From positions 269,267,930 through 269,331,929 of the forward strand of contig JARYHS010008074.1 of the NCBI GenBank assembly GCA_031002005.1: 64,000 nucleotides of DNA. Direction: 5' to 3'. The notes beneath the pieces are model-generated. The model saw only the letters and a list, made by a program, of their open reading frames with translations. It had not been told where the DNA came from and did no database searches. This document shows positions 11,399 to 22,960 of this stretch, piece after piece. Every line of letters begins with the position of its first letter. Position 1 is the stretch's first letter. The DNA comes from Vandiemenella viatica (taxonomy: Eukaryota > Arthropoda > Insecta > Orthoptera > Morabidae). The position numbers and the translations under genes were made by a program.

Positions 11399-14113
11399 AA
11401 GGATCCATTAAATCCTAAATCCTATCGGCCGATCTGTCTGCTAAATGTGCTTGGAAAAGTGCAGGAAAAAATTTTAGTATGGAAACTACAGGAACACAGG
11501 AAAAAGTATGGTATGAGTGTACATCAGTTTGGTTTCAGAGCGGGTAGGTCGACCGACGATGCCATAAATAAGGCCGTGCATCTGGTGAAAAGTAGTAAGA
11601 GCAAGTATGTAATAGCTATCGCCGTCGACATTGCTGGAGCATTCGATAACTTATGGTGGCCGGCTCTTTTTAGCCGCCTGCGAGAAATAGGAATTCCTAG
11701 TAACCTCTATGGAACGTTACGCGACTACTGTAAAAACCGATTTGCCAAACTGAGATGTCAACGAGTGACTATAGAGAAAAAATTAACTAAAGGCTGTCCG
11801 CAAGGATCGGTGTGTGGACCAGTGTTCTGGGACGTAACATTCGAAATGGCCATAGAAAGCATGATTGGGCAAGAAGGACTCCTGGGGCTTGTTGCCTTCG
11901 CGGATGACCTTCTACTGCTGATACAAGGCGGAACAAGGGACGAAGTAGAGACTAGAAGCAGAATGGCATTAAGACATTTACAAAACTGGTGCTCCAAAGT
12001 GAAATTAACCCTTGCACCACACAAGACTCAATTCATGGTTCTCAGTGGCCGCCCCAAGCGAAATCCAATAATAAAAGTTAACGACGTCTCCATTAAAAGA
12101 GTTAGAACTTGTAAATACCTGGGAGTCACGCTAGACGAGCGACTAAATTTTACTGACCATATAACAGAGGTGTGCAGTCGTGCCAAAATAGTGATGAACA
12201 AACTGATCAGTATTGGGCAAAGAAGATTTCATCTTCCAACGTCCATAATAAGGAGGTATCAAGACAGTATATTATCCTCGATTGTGGGATATGCTGCTAG
12301 CAGTTGGGCGCATAAGTTACGACAAGTTAAACCTCGCCAGGCACTAAGAAGCGTACAAAGAAGCATACTGATAAGATTAAGTGGTGCATATAGTACAACA
12401 GCGACCGACTCTCTGCTGGTTGCGTTGGGCGTTTGGCCACTTGACCTAGAAGTTAGAAAGAGAGGGGCCTACTATTGGCTACGAACCGGTGACGCCGACA
12501 AAGTAGAACAAATTTTAGGAAGACCGGTTACAGAAGCACGGGAGATAAAAACAGTCTTGATGGAAGAATGGCAGCAACAGTGGTCGCGTAGTACAACTGG
12601 CAGGAGAACCTACACTATTTGGCCAACAATTCAAGAGAGATTAAACCTTCGCCACCTAGATCCGTCAACCGGACTTGTTCATTACATCACTGGACACGGG
12701 CCATATCCCAGCCTACTACATAAAAGAGGACTAAAAGACACAAGCTTGTGTGAGTGCGGGGAAGAGGGTACACCCGAACACATCGTCTGGGATTGCACAC
12801 AAATGGCAGAAGCCAGAAACGAAGGATTTCATGAACTAAGAAACATGAAAACGGAAGACATACTAAAAAATGAGCAACTTTGGCGCAAACTAGACGAGGT
12901 GACGCAGAATATATCCAAACTGCAAAAGGAGAGATTCATGCAAAGTTTAGCGACAGCAAGAGGAAGGCCAAGTCAAGCCGACTATGACGTCACAGAGTAA
13001 GACCCGACAGCTGCCACAAGCGAATGCGTGTCTAAGCACTCAATCAGCGAATCATATATCGTGCTGAAAACGCAACCAGCTGGACTGCGGAGAGGAGTGT
13101 TTAAACCATATTAAAGACTTTAAATGGACCATTTCGCAGCAACACCACTGGAGATTCTACCTACAAACAAGAACTTGCTGAAGCAACACGTATAAAAGTA
13201 TATAGTGTATGTATAAGTTCTTTACTAGTGCTCACATGAACTATAGTCCGATGCATAAAATGTGGTCTGATATTGCAATAACACAAATAATAGATAATAG
13301 TTGCAGTCTCGAGCCGCTTCTGAAGTAAAACATTGTTATCTCTTAAAATATGTAAAAATGTTAATAGTTAGTTAAGAGTAAAAGTTGTAAATTATGTAGC
13401 CAATAATCTTAAAATAGGAATTTGTTCAAATATTGAAAATAACAAATACCGGCAGTAGATGTTAAACTAATCTAGTTCACCTGTGAAACGAACAACCTAC
13501 TAGCCGGATATTAAAGACTCCTTACTTCTGCAATTACATATATATCATTGAAAATTAGTTCTCACAACCAGTGTTGGAGGTGGCCAGTCTCCCGATGGGC
13601 GGCCTTCTCGGTCACTTTGGCTGCCAGAGAGACTGAGAACGTGCGCTATTCCGGGAGATTTGGAATTCGGATTACCGCACCGATACCAATGCTGGAAAAT
13701 GCTTTCTTAGATGGTAGAGTAGTAGATAGTGGTAATAGTTTAGTAATAGTAGTAGTGGTAGACGTACGAAGTGACAAAGTGAAATATTAAAAAGTCTAAC
13801 CATAAAGTGGACAGGAAACTGCAGACACCATACAAAACTAGAACACTATAATAAATCAATTATGACAAAATGCAGCAAGTTTAGAAAGTTATAATATATG
13901 TTAACAGCGGAACAATCGTATGTATCGTGCCAACAAGAAAAGACTGTACAGATATTGCCAAAACCATACATAACAAAAATTGAAATTATTCATTGTGAAA
14001 TTATCTGTTGAAATATCAAATGTAAAACTGTTGTGTTAAATTAAGGCCTATTTTAGTTTCTAGATACTAGGCTGTAAAAATGTGTGCTAAATAAAAAAAA
14101 AAAAAAAAAAAAA
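11397..14113 (+). mobile_element. 5'-truncated R1-like non-LTR retrotransposon
   Basis: The insertion is bounded by a 13-15 bp TSD (11384-11398 and 14114-14130) and ends in 21 A (14093-14113) preceded by AATAAA-like sequence. The body comprises a C-terminal RT frame (to 13000) and about 1.1 kb of 3' UTR. The endonuclease, ORF1 and the first part of RT are missing, as expected for incomplete target-primed reverse transcription. The target lies in a spacer element between blocks of satellite A. Confidence 0.9.
11399..13000 (+). CDS. R1-clade reverse transcriptase, 5'-truncated ORF2
   Basis: The frame is uninterrupted for about 530 codons but has no native start: the first six codons of the open frame are target DNA, and LINE sequence begins at KDPLNPKSYRPICLLNVLGK. 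RT blocks follow in order: QFGFRAGRSTDDAI, VDIAGAFDNLWWPAL (motif A, catalytic D), GCPQGSVCGPVFWDV (motif B) and FADD near 11897 (motif C). A C-terminal CCHC cluster CECGEEGTPEHIVWDC lies near 12749. GAFDNLWWP and the CCHC tail point to the R1 clade. As it lacks promoter and endonuclease it cannot move alone, although the intact frame suggests recent insertion. Confidence 0.88.
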   Translation, partial: KDPLNPKSYRPICLLNVLGKVQEKILVWKLQEHRKKYGMSVHQFGFRAGRSTDDAINKAVHLVKSSKSKYVIAIAVDIAGAFDNLWWPALFSRLREIGIPSNLYGTLRDYCKNRFAKLRCQRVTIEKKLTKGCPQGSVCGPVFWDVTFEMAIESMIGQEGLLGLVAFADDLLLLIQGGTRDEVETRSRMALRHLQNWCSKVKLTLAPHKTQFMVLSGRPKRNPIIKVNDVSIKRVRTCKYLGVTLDERLNFTDHITEVCSRAKIVMNKLISIGQRRFHLPTSIIRRYQDSILSSIVGYAASSWAHKLRQVKPRQALRSVQRSILIRLSGAYSTTATDSLLVALGVWPLDLEVRKRGAYYWLRTGDADKVEQILGRPVTEAREIKTVLMEEWQQQWSRSTTGRRTYTIWPTIQERLNLRHLDPSTGLVHYITGHGPYPSLLHKRGLKDTSLCECGEEGTPEHIVWDCTQMAEARNEGFHELRNMKTEDILKNEQLWRKLDEVTQNISKLQKERFMQSLATARGRPSQADYDVTE

Positions 14114-14130
14114 TGTCTCAAGCGCGCGAC
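14114..14130. repeat. Right target-site duplication of the R1-like LINE
   Basis: TGTCTCAAGCGCGCGAC follows the poly-A run and repeats 11384-11398 apart from one extra CG. Confidence 0.88.
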
Positions 14131-14762
14131 ATTCACAGTTATTAGTTTTGCCCTTTAAGGGTCAAATTCCGAAAAATTTCTTTCTTAATTTATAATGTTA
14201 CCTGAGCGAATACCTTAATCTTATAAATGATACCCCATTTATAGATTTCGGTTAGGTGTCAATTAAGATAAAAAGATCATAAAAAACACACACGTTATGT
14301 AAATAATGATAACTTTGCCCTTCAAGGGTCTAATTCTGTAAAATTTCTTTCTTAAAATATGACAAATATTATTTATTTTTTTCTAAATAAGTTGGCAACC
14401 CTATGTGAGGTGTCCCATAAATTTGTGGGTCTTGTACACCTCCAGCAACTCTGTCAATACTTCTTTTGAATATGATGTGATCACGGCTGAGACCTTAATC
14501 TTTAAAACGATACCTCATTTTTCTATATCGGTTAGATATCAGAGGTAATAAAAGGCTCGTGACACAAAAATGAGTTGTAGAAGTAATGATACTTTTGCTT
14601 TTTAAGGGTCGAATTCCAAAACATTTTTTTCTTAAAATACGATTTGTCCAAAGCAAAGACCTAATTCTCTAACATCATACCTCATTTCTCGATTTCAGTT
14701 AGATATCAAGGAAGATAAATAGCTCATGACAAAAAAAAAATACGTTATGGAAATAATGATAA
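14131..14762 (+). repeat. Satellite A, block 2
   Basis: About four monomers of the ~167 bp repeat, with GCCCTTTAAGGGTC, CTTAAAATAT and GGTTAGATATC landmarks. The block is interrupted by the 105 bp insertion at 14363-14468 and ends against the CTAGAC motif at 14763. Confidence 0.85.
14363..14468 (+). mobile_element. 105 bp insertion in a satellite monomer, copy 2
   Basis: It interrupts a satellite A monomer and is flanked by AAATATGA (14355-14362) and GAATATGA (14468-14475), an 8 bp near-perfect direct repeat. Removing the insert and one flank restores the monomer CTTAAAATATGATGTG. It is the same sequence as 10592-10695. The 8 bp duplication would suit a hAT-type MITE, but clear terminal inverted repeats were not seen. 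Confidence 0.6.
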
Positions 14763-15215
14763 CTAGACGACCCGTGCGAAAATTTCGCGAATAAATTACG
14801 ATGAATAGTGATGTTGAATGCTTTTAATATAATAAAAAGTAAACTGCACTTTTGTAGCAAATATTGATTTGATTAGTGTTATAGGTACGCATAAAAATAC
14901 TTACGACATATTACGAAACAGTTAGGAATATTTAAACACACACTGTATGTACGACCTTAACAGAATACAACCAACCTGCACAAAATGCACGCAGCATTTC
15001 AACATATCTGTGATATGTGTTGCTGCTATCATGGCCTGTGTGCAAAATGTACAGGAATAAAGTGTTTACATTGGAATTGTATAGCAAAACAAAAATGTTT
15101 CCATAACATAAAAAAATATCCGAAACGCCACTTATTGTATAAAAACAGTTTATTGACACCTCTGTGATATCTGCTGCTACAGTCTAGGGACTTGGCTCTG
15201 AACTGTCTCATAAGC
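14763..15215 (+). repeat. Spacer element embedded in satellite A
   Basis: It starts with CTAGACGACCCGTGCGAAAA, like 6837, and ends with GAACTGTCTCATAAGCGCGAC, like the R1 target at 11381-11398. Satellite A resumes immediately afterwards. The piece therefore has a defined start and end and at least one partial relative in the window. Small open frames inside (for instance 14985-15167) are not convincing. Confidence 0.55.
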
Positions 15216-16470
15216 GCGACCACTTTAAGCATCAAATTCCGAAAAATTCTTTCTTAATTAACGATTTTAACTAATTGGAGACTTTAATCTTTAAAACTAC
15301 TTTTATCGATTTCGGTTAGGTATGTAAGGAGACAAATGACTGGTAATAAGAATAATAATAAAAATCGTTATAGAAATAATATTGATACTTTTGCTTTTTA
15401 AGAGTCGAATTCCAAAAAGTTGCTTTTACAAAATATAATGACACCTCATTTATCGATTTCGGTTGGGTATTAAGCGAGGTAAAAAAATAAAAAGGTTTAG
15501 AAATTATGATATTTTTGGCCCTTAAGGGTTGAATTTGGAGATAGTACTTTCTTAATGTATGATGTGACAAAAGCGGATACTCTCTAATACAATACCTCAT
15601 TTATCGATTTCGGTTAGGTATCAAGGAAGATAAATGGCTCCTCACAGAAAAATGCCTTGTAGAAATATTAATACATTTGCCCTTTAAGGGTCGAATTTGA
15701 AAAATTTCTTTCTTATATTATGTCACCAAAGCTGAGACAATACTCTTCATAATCCTACTTCATTTATAGATTTCAGTTAGATATCCAGGGAGATAAATGG
15801 TTCGAGACACAAAAAATGTATTTTAGAAATAATGACATTTTGACCTTTACGGGTCGAATTTGAAAAATTAGTTTCTTAAAATATGACGTCACAAAAGCGT
15901 ATATCTTACGCTTTAAAATGAAACCTTATTTATCGATTTCGATTGGGTTGTGACAAAAAAACACTTATAGAAATATGATTTTGCCCTTTATGGGTCGAAT
16001 TCCGAAAATTTCCTTTCTTAAAGTATGATGTGACCAGAGGGGGACCTTAATATTTAATATGAAGTTTATCTAAGTCGGTTATATATCGAAGGAAATAAAA
16101 GGCTCGTAACACAAAAACGCGTTGCAAAAATATTGATTCTTTTGCCCTCTAAGGGCCGAATTCCGCCAAAATTCCTGTCTTAATATGTGATTCCACCATA
16201 CCGGAGATCTTAATCTTTAAAATTATACTTCACTTAAAGATTTCAGTTAGGTATCCAGGGAGATAAATGGTTCGTGACACCAAAAAACATCATTTTTGAA
16301 ATATTGACATTTTGCCCGTTGAGGGTCGAATTTGAAAAAAAAATCTTAAAATATGATATGATCAAAGCGGATGTCTTCAACATTATACCTCATTTGTAGA
16401 TTTCGGTTAGGTATAAAGGGAGATAATAGCTTGTGACAAAAAAAAAAAAAAAAACCTCATTGGAATAATA
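15216..16470 (+). repeat. Satellite A, block 3
   Basis: Roughly seven to eight diverged monomers with landmarks GCCCTTTAAGGGTCGAATT, CTTAAAATATGA and TTTCGGTTAGGTAT. The sequence is more diverged than block 1 and the dimer pattern is blurred. The block ends at a run of A and the mariner-type end at 16471. Confidence 0.85.
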
Positions 16471-16736
16471 TGAGGGTGGCTGAGAAATTAATGCACCATT
16501 TTTTTTTTCTCAGCCCCCAACAATGGTTCGAATGCGAAACTTAAGATACGAATTATTTGAGGTTTTCAGAGTGCGCGCGCAAACTTTCGGGTTTTTCCGC
16601 AGATAGCGTACTGTCAGCAATAGTTGAACATGGCGTCTGTGAGTGATGTCCATTATAAGCAGCGTGTCGTATATATGATATTTATTTGTTTGTCAGTTAG
16701 CAACGTTGAAATTGCGTCTATATTACTATTACCTTA
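16471..16736 (+). mobile_element. 5' end of a mariner-like transposon
   Basis: The fragment begins TGAGGGTGGCTGAGAAATTA just after a TA dinucleotide. An ATG at 16630 opens MASVSDVHYKQRVV, which resembles the N-terminus of a common insect mariner-type transposase. The frame breaks down shortly afterwards and the element is cut by the CR1-like LINE. The DDE domain is absent, so this is an inactive stub. Confidence 0.5.
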
Positions 16737-16823
16737 CTTAATTTAATTTAATTTAATTGCAATGGAGCACAGGCTCCGGTGGCAATTTCCCTACACACCC
16801 ATCTTCCCCCATCCTGCACCTAC

Positions 16824-19625
16824 CTACATTTGCCCTCTACAAATTTTATCTTTAAATTCTTTCAAAGTTTTCGGTAAATTATTCATCATTTCTCTTGGTA
16901 ACTCATTCCAATCCCTGACACCCTTACCTAAAAAAGAGAATCTTCCTACACCCTTGTGCCTGAAATCGAGTGCCAGCGTGCGGTCATGGTCATCTTTTCC
17001 CTTCCATGCACTACTTTTCATACCTATTGCAATATCTTTCCATGCCTCATCGCCAGTATATGCCCTGTACACTACCATGACCCTCCTCATTCTCCTCCTG
17101 TCTTGCAATGAATCCCATTCCAGCTCCTTTATCATATCCGTCACTGATTGCATTCTGCGATAATTTCCAGAAAACAAATCTAGCAGCCCTTTTTTGCACC
17201 CTCTCCAACTCCTGTATTTGATACGTAAAATGAGGGTCCCATACTACACTACCATATTCGAGCAATGGTCTGACCAAAGTTTTGTAACCCAATTCCTTGA
17301 CTTCTCTCGTACATCCCCTCATCACTTTCTCCAACAAGTGCAGAACTTTGAAACCTTTTCCTACCACCTGTCCTATGTGTCCTGCCCAGTTAAGTTTGTT
17401 ATCAAAAGTAATTCCAAGATATTTACATTTCAAGTCTTCAGCAAGCAATTCTTTCCCCACCTTATATTCACAATTAACCTTTTGTTTTTTATTTGTGTAT
17501 CTAATAAGCTGACTCTTCTTTGCATTTATCTTCATTCCATGTTTACCAACCCAGTTAGATATCTGTCCAGATCACCCTGCAACTTTTTACAATCCTCTAT
17601 CGTTTTGATTCTTTTATACAGCATTATGTCATCTGCAAACAATCTAATTTCAGATAGTAAACAATCAACACAATTATTCATTAGAATAATGAATAGCAAT
17701 GGTCCCAATACACTACCCTGTGGCACACCCATTTTTACTTCAACTTCTTTTGATACTACATTTCCTACCCTAACTTTCTGATTTCTACCTTTTAAAAATT
17801 CTTCTACCCAGCAAATGACTTTCTCATCCACTCCAATGGTTTTTACCATATTTACTACCATTTTATGGCTTACTCTGTCAAACGCCTTAGACACATCTAG
17901 TGCTACACTATCAATTTGGCCTCCCTTGTCCTATTTCATCTGAAATATCTTGCATATATCCCACCAACTGAGATTCGCATGAATATCCTTGCCTGAAACC
18001 ATGTTGCCTGCTTGAAAACCACTTACGTTCCTCTCATATATTTCTGATGTGGTTGCATATCAATCTTTCCATTAATTTATCTACCACTGATGTCAAACTG
18101 ATTGGCCTGTAATTCTCAACTCTATTTCTCACCCCTCCCTTATGTACGGGTACTACTACTGCACTTTTCCAGTGCTGTGGTAAGCAGCAAGTGTCTAGAC
18201 TCAATTCAAATAATATTTCAAGATAAGGTACAATGTCACATCCGGCTATCTTTAAGATATCTGTAGTAATATTATCTTCACCAGCCCCTTTATTTTTTTT
18301 CAGCTTGCTTATTTCCTTCATGATTTCCTCAGGATGGATATCAAATTTTTTTACTATCGTCATTTCTAATTGTGTTGTTAAGCTCATTCTCCGAATTAGA
18401 CCCTCCTGTTTCTGATTCATTGTCCCTAATGATTTCACTGAACCAGTTACTTAAAATCTCTGCCTTTTTCAAATCGTCAGTAACTTCTTCTCCATCCTTA
18501 TGTATAAGTGTCTCTACACCCTCCCTTCCCCTCAGTTTCCTGATATAGCCATAGAAATTTCTAGATGCATCAGTCAATGGTCCTCCTGCACTGACAATAC
18601 TCTTCATAAACCCATCTTTAGCCATTTTCTTTGCTGTTATTAAGTCCTTGTTTAGTTAGTTTAAATATTCCCTACTACCCTGCTGTCTCTTAACTCTGTT
18701 ATGTTCATTTCTTACCAACCTCTTTAACCTCCTCACTTCCCTATTATAGTACATAGGTTCTCTACTTCTCTTTATTTTCTGCTTGGAATAAATTTTTCTT
18801 CCCCCTTTCTTATTATCTCCTTGAACTCTTCCCACCTTGACTCTACTGTACCTGAGCCTTCCTTCCATTTGCTGAATTGTTCTCTGAAATATCTCTTTCA
18901 AATTTGAAACCTGTGCCTTTTTATAATTGTACCTATTTCCCCCTTCAATTTTGGCTGCTGGTTTACTGAATCCTCTAATATCCATCAGAACTGCTTCATG
19001 ATCACTTATTCCTTCAGTTACTTGATACCTCAAAAGGTTTTCATCGGGCTTAATTAGAAATATATCCAAAATATTTTGTCTCCCTAGTGTTTTGCTCAAC
19101 CACTTGTGTAAATCCTCCTTCCCTTATTAAGATATTTGCAAATCTTTGTTCCCTTGTGTTATTTATCTTATTCCCTTCGCAGTTTACACCTGGTAAATTT
19201 AAATCCCCGCCGATGATGATCATTCTATTCTCACCTCTGAAATCTGAGTATGAATTTAATTTCTCCCCAAGAGCCTCATCCTCTTCTGTCATTCTTCCAC
19301 TGCGGTAAACAGCCAACACTCTGATTTGTTCTTTTTTATTGTACCCAGAAATCTACCCCAAGTAACTCATGGTCTTGATCTATGAACTGCCAGTGAACTG
19401 TGGTAGTTTTTTGCTAACTAGTATGAAGACTCCTCCACCAATTGCTCCTCTATCTCTGCGGTACACTCTGTAACCATCAGGAAAAACCTCACTGTCTAGT
19501 ACTTCTTCTTTTAACCAACTCTCTACCCCAATTATTACTTGTGGTTCATGCATCTCTATTAAGTTTGCAAATTTCCATTACTTTGTTCATTATACTTCTA
19601 CAATTTACCATTAACACACTTACTA
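16824..19625 (-). pseudogene. CR1-like ORF2: AP endonuclease and reverse transcriptase
   Basis: The endonuclease is visible in pieces: VNCRSI and GVESWLKEEVLDSEVFPDGY-like sequence near 19450-19610, MIIIGGDLNLPGVN near 19200 and GISDHEAVLMDI near 19000 (catalytic SDH motif). The linker has KGGRKIYSKQKIKRSREPMY. RT blocks follow: AGEDNITTDILK, NYRPISLTSVVDKLMERL, MSKAFDRVSH (motif A), GVPQGSVLGPLLF (motif B), FADDIMLY (motif C) and KYLGITFDNKLNW. The tail has LERVQKRAARFV and GVGRFSFLGKGVRDWNELP. Frame changes near 17890, 17530, 17180, 18030, 18340, 18640 and 19050 show that this copy is dead. Confidence 0.85.
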
Positions 19626-19793
19626 CTGGCTTTACATTATCAGAATTTATCTCCTCTTTCCACTTTTACGCAGTCAGTTATTGTTTCAGCCATTTCATCT
19701 ATTTCTTTAATATCTGTGACTTTCCCCATCGCGAATCTGCAATCAGTATCACTTCGATAATCTATTTCTGTCCCTTCACCAGCAGCCCCTAAC

Positions 19794-20933
19794 CTAAAAA
19801 AGGCACAGTCCTGACCCATCATCACTGGAAACGGGCTCCCTCACTGCTTTAGCTAACAACTCAGAAAGTACTCCCTTCCCCCTTCTATTTAGGTGTAGGC
19901 CATGCCTAGTGAAACCCCACCTACCAATGGTGTTCACAGGCACAACCCCCAACACAGAACTAATGCCTTTCCCAAGTAGCACTTCCCGTTTCCACATTAA
20001 CCCGCCTCACAGCATAGTTCAATTGTGGACGGTCATGGGCGACTCTAGGACCTGCATGAGCTCCACCCTGGTATGCTGTGCCTCCTTCACCACCTTCCTC
20101 AGGTCACTCTCTATACTATAACTCGCGTTTCTATCAATACTATTTCCCGCACCTCCCACTATCACTACTCTATCATCCTTAGTGAAACTCCTACAAAGGG
20201 AACCTATATCCTCTATTACCTGGCCTAATGTTGCACTAGGTTTGAAAAAGCTTGTGACCTGATATCCTGTACCTAACTGATCCTGCAGAAGAGGGCCTAC
20301 ACCTCTCCCATGGCTACTACCTAGCAGCAGAACCCTTTTTTTCCTATTCTTGCCCTGCACGCCCTTATTCCTAAAGGTCTGCTGCATCTTACCTACTCCT
20401 ACTCCTACATCTACATGAGGCTCTTCTCCTCCTGACTCTGGCAACAGGTCAAACCTATTTTTTCCCACAATTACTGAAGTGTCTGGCTTGTTCATCCTGT
20501 TAACCATGATTCTCCTACGACCTGTTACCAGCTCCCACCCATCCTTATCAACTTCCTCCAACCCACTATCTCTACTTTCTGCCTCTACAGCTTGAGCCTC
20601 GACAAGCTCAGCCCCCACAGGCTGTGCCTGTGCAGTCTGAGCCTCCACAGGCTGAACCTCCACAGGCGAGGCCACCACAGACCACGTCTGCAGAGGCTGA
20701 GCCTCCACAGGACGAGCCTCAAGAACCCTGATCCTTTCACGCAACTCCCTAATCGTTTCGCCCATCTCCCACATCCTATCATCCCTAAGACACAGTGAAC
20801 AAAACCATGGGAGAGCCTCATTTATTTCCCCCGTTTCCTCTTCCCCACATGCCCAGTGAAACCACTTCTTACACCAACTACAACCCATCCCCTTCGCAAC
20901 GTACCTACGACAGGCGCCACAGTTTCCAGTCAT
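19794..20933 (-). pseudogene. CR1-like ORF1: PHD-like finger plus SGNH esterase
   Basis: The frame starts at 20933 with a cysteine/histidine cluster (CGAC, CSWC, HWAC, CSLC within the first 50 residues) that fits a PHD-type zinc finger. A predicted helix RELRERIRVLEAR follows, then a repetitive PVEAQ-rich linker (about residues 75-120). The SGNH hydrolase part begins with LLLGSSHGRGVG (block I serine), then VIVGGAGNSID. A frameshift near 20000 moves GFTRHGLHLNRRGKG, the histidine block, into another frame. Esterase domains in CR1 ORF1 are established; their exact role in retrotransposition is unclear. The frameshift makes this copy non-functional. Confidence 0.78.
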
Positions 20934-20945
20934 GATTTTCCCAAA

Positions 20946-21540
20946 TACTTCAACCTTCTTCTAAACAAACCTTAAATTTATTTGATAAAGTAGTCTTATA
21001 AAGTTTATACTATATTTTTTAACGTTTTTTACTAAATATGATAGGCGCTATACTCGACTAACTGTTGAATTGTTATATATACTTAATTTGATTGAAGTTT
21101 TATGAAAAACGACTAGGTAATTAAACTACTTAAGAACCAATGAATAAAACTTAAGCTAATGGATTTCGAAACAAACTTAAGATGGTAGGTCGATACTATT
21201 TAGTGCTAATGTGGATAACAACTATTTTGTTACTTATGAAAGTTAAAAAAAAAAAGAAAGGTAGGAAATTTTTTATAAATATATATATATATATATATTA
21301 GATGGCAATTAAACACTATTAAATTTCAGACAGAACACGTTAATTATTAGAACGTACGTTTTTGTTATCGTAAACTTGATTTCGATATCGATAGTCGCTC
21401 TTAACGATGATGTAACCTATGGTAACCTATGTGAGTAACTAAATGTTATATATGAATACTTATCTTTATTGTTTATTATTTATTATTAAAACCCAACACA
21501 CGATTTGCTAGGAGTTCTGATGTTCAATATACAATTTAAC
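20946..21540. other. AT-rich spacer with (AT)n microsatellite
   Basis: No gene is seen. A pure AT dinucleotide run of about 20 bases lies at 21279-21298. Confidence 0.6.
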
Positions 21541-21543
21541 CCG

Positions 21544-21800
21544 TTATTTCATCATTAGGCTCATCAGTTTGCATACAAATGATATAAGTGATGGGTCTAT
21601 ACGAGGTACACCGGTTGGGATTCTTTCATTTTTGAGCACAGGAATAATTCCTGTTCTCCTCCATTCCTGTGGCACAAAGCTTTGTTTAAATAAGTTGATA
21701 AGCATTAACACCAAAAATTCTTTCTCACTGTGAGGTAGGTAATATAGCATTAAGTATTGTTTTTCGTCTAACCCTGGGGTTGTATCTTTTCTTTCTTAAC
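21544..21800 (-). pseudogene. LINE RT fragment, separate from the neighbouring LINE
   Basis: The minus-strand frame reads LINLFKQSFVPQEWRRTGII then PVLK, the block in LINE RTs that precedes the YRPISL motif. It lies downstream of a Jockey-like C-terminus on the same strand, so it cannot be part of that element in normal order. It is a small fragment of another LINE. Confidence 0.5.
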
Positions 21801-21899
21801 TATTTTACATTCCTATTAGAGTAAAATGTCGGTCCAGACTGTAATTTTCATATCTTCTGCGATCATTGTTTTCAGCAATTTCCAGCGATTTGAGTTCTA

Positions 21900-22832
21900 A
21901 CGTATCAGGAGCTAACTACAGTACAATACAATACATTCATTTTCCATTGATCCCAATATAAGAGACTGGCTTTGTGGGATGTGAAAAGTTGTCAATTTAC
22001 ATAAAACAATTTTCATAACAAAATAATACATACACCAGAAGATGTAAAGTCATATCATACATGGCAGATTAATTATGTCAACTACATTTATACAACGTCT
22101 GACAGTTTATTTTGTAGATACCTTAGAAATAAATATTCGACAGAGTAGAAGGAGTTGCCAATTAGAGATTCTTTCAATTTTTTCCTGAATTTATTCTTAT
22201 CATCTGCTAAACATTTAATGTTTGTTGGGAGATTACTGAAGATATGTGTATCCCTGAATATCGGACACCATTTTGAACAAACGACAACGACTTGCAATCC
22301 TAGTGAAGATTATTTTTACTTCTAATGTCATAGTTGTGTTGTTTTACTCTTTCTTTCAAACAAAGGACATTACTGTGCATGTATACTCAGCCACCAATGT
22401 TAAAATCTCTAACTTCTTGAACAGCTCTCTACATTAAGTTCTATTGCTAACCCCACACATAATTCTTATTATTCGCTTTTGGGCTCTTAACACTCTGTCT
22501 CTATGGGTAGAATTGCCCCAGAATATTATTCCGTATGACATTAAGGAGTAAAAATAAGCTGAAATTGTACGAATTTCAAATGCGGCTGCACCCAATCGCT
22601 TTGGTAAATGAGATACATGTACCTTCCAATTTAATTTGTGATCAATATGCAAACCTAGGAATTTCACACACTCTACCTCTTGTGTGGACTGGCCTGCAAA
22701 TTTTATGTCTATATCTGGTGTTAATATGTGTGATGTACTGAATTGCATATACTGAGTTTTATAAAAGTTAAAAGACATGCCATTAGCTGTAAACCATTTG
22801 TTAATAAGGTCAAAGACATAATCTGAAATATA
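21900..22832 (-). pseudogene. Jockey-like LINE, C-terminal part and 3' UTR
   Basis: On the minus strand the sequence reads INKWFTANGMSFNFYKTQYM then VKFLGLHIDHKLNWKVH and SYGIIFWGNS...QKRIIRIM, the region after RT motif C in Jockey-like LINEs. Near 22100-22290 KLKESLIGNSFYSVEYLF is the usual end of the protein. The upstream half lies at 27437-28535, and the intervening 4.6 kb are later insertions. Frameshifts near 22430 and 22300 disable it. Confidence 0.7.
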
Positions 22833-22960
22833 ACAAGCTTAACTCAGTCCACAACCCGGAGGTTGGTTGTATCCTCCCGAAGGAGGCGTACTAAGCTATT
22901 GTGTCAGAGGTACGACGGCCAATTCCTCTCCTGTGGGACCTACAGTTTAACGTGAAATCC
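22833..22960 (-). mobile_element. tRNA-derived SINE, 3' half
   Basis: Read on the minus strand this is the body and tail of a SINE whose tRNA-like head is at 26150-26282. The two halves are contiguous once the Merlin element and one copy of TGAAATCC are removed. The body includes GAGGAATTGGCCGTCGTACC and ends near GGGTTGTGGACTGAGTT. The SINE lies inside the Jockey-like LINE. Confidence 0.7.

Larger units (their letters stand above)
16737..20945 (-). mobile_element. Long CR1-like LINE
   Basis: Read on the minus strand this element has ORF1 (from 20933), ORF2 (to about 16824) and a 3' end of repeated TTAAA units (16737-16760) instead of poly-A. A PHD-like zinc cluster plus SGNH esterase in ORF1 and a short tandem-repeat tail are features of the CR1 clade. 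It interrupts the mariner stub on its 3' side. Several frameshifts disable it. Further pieces of the same family lie at 38909-42075, 46765-46945 and 60243-60290, so it is a major family here. Confidence 0.82.
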
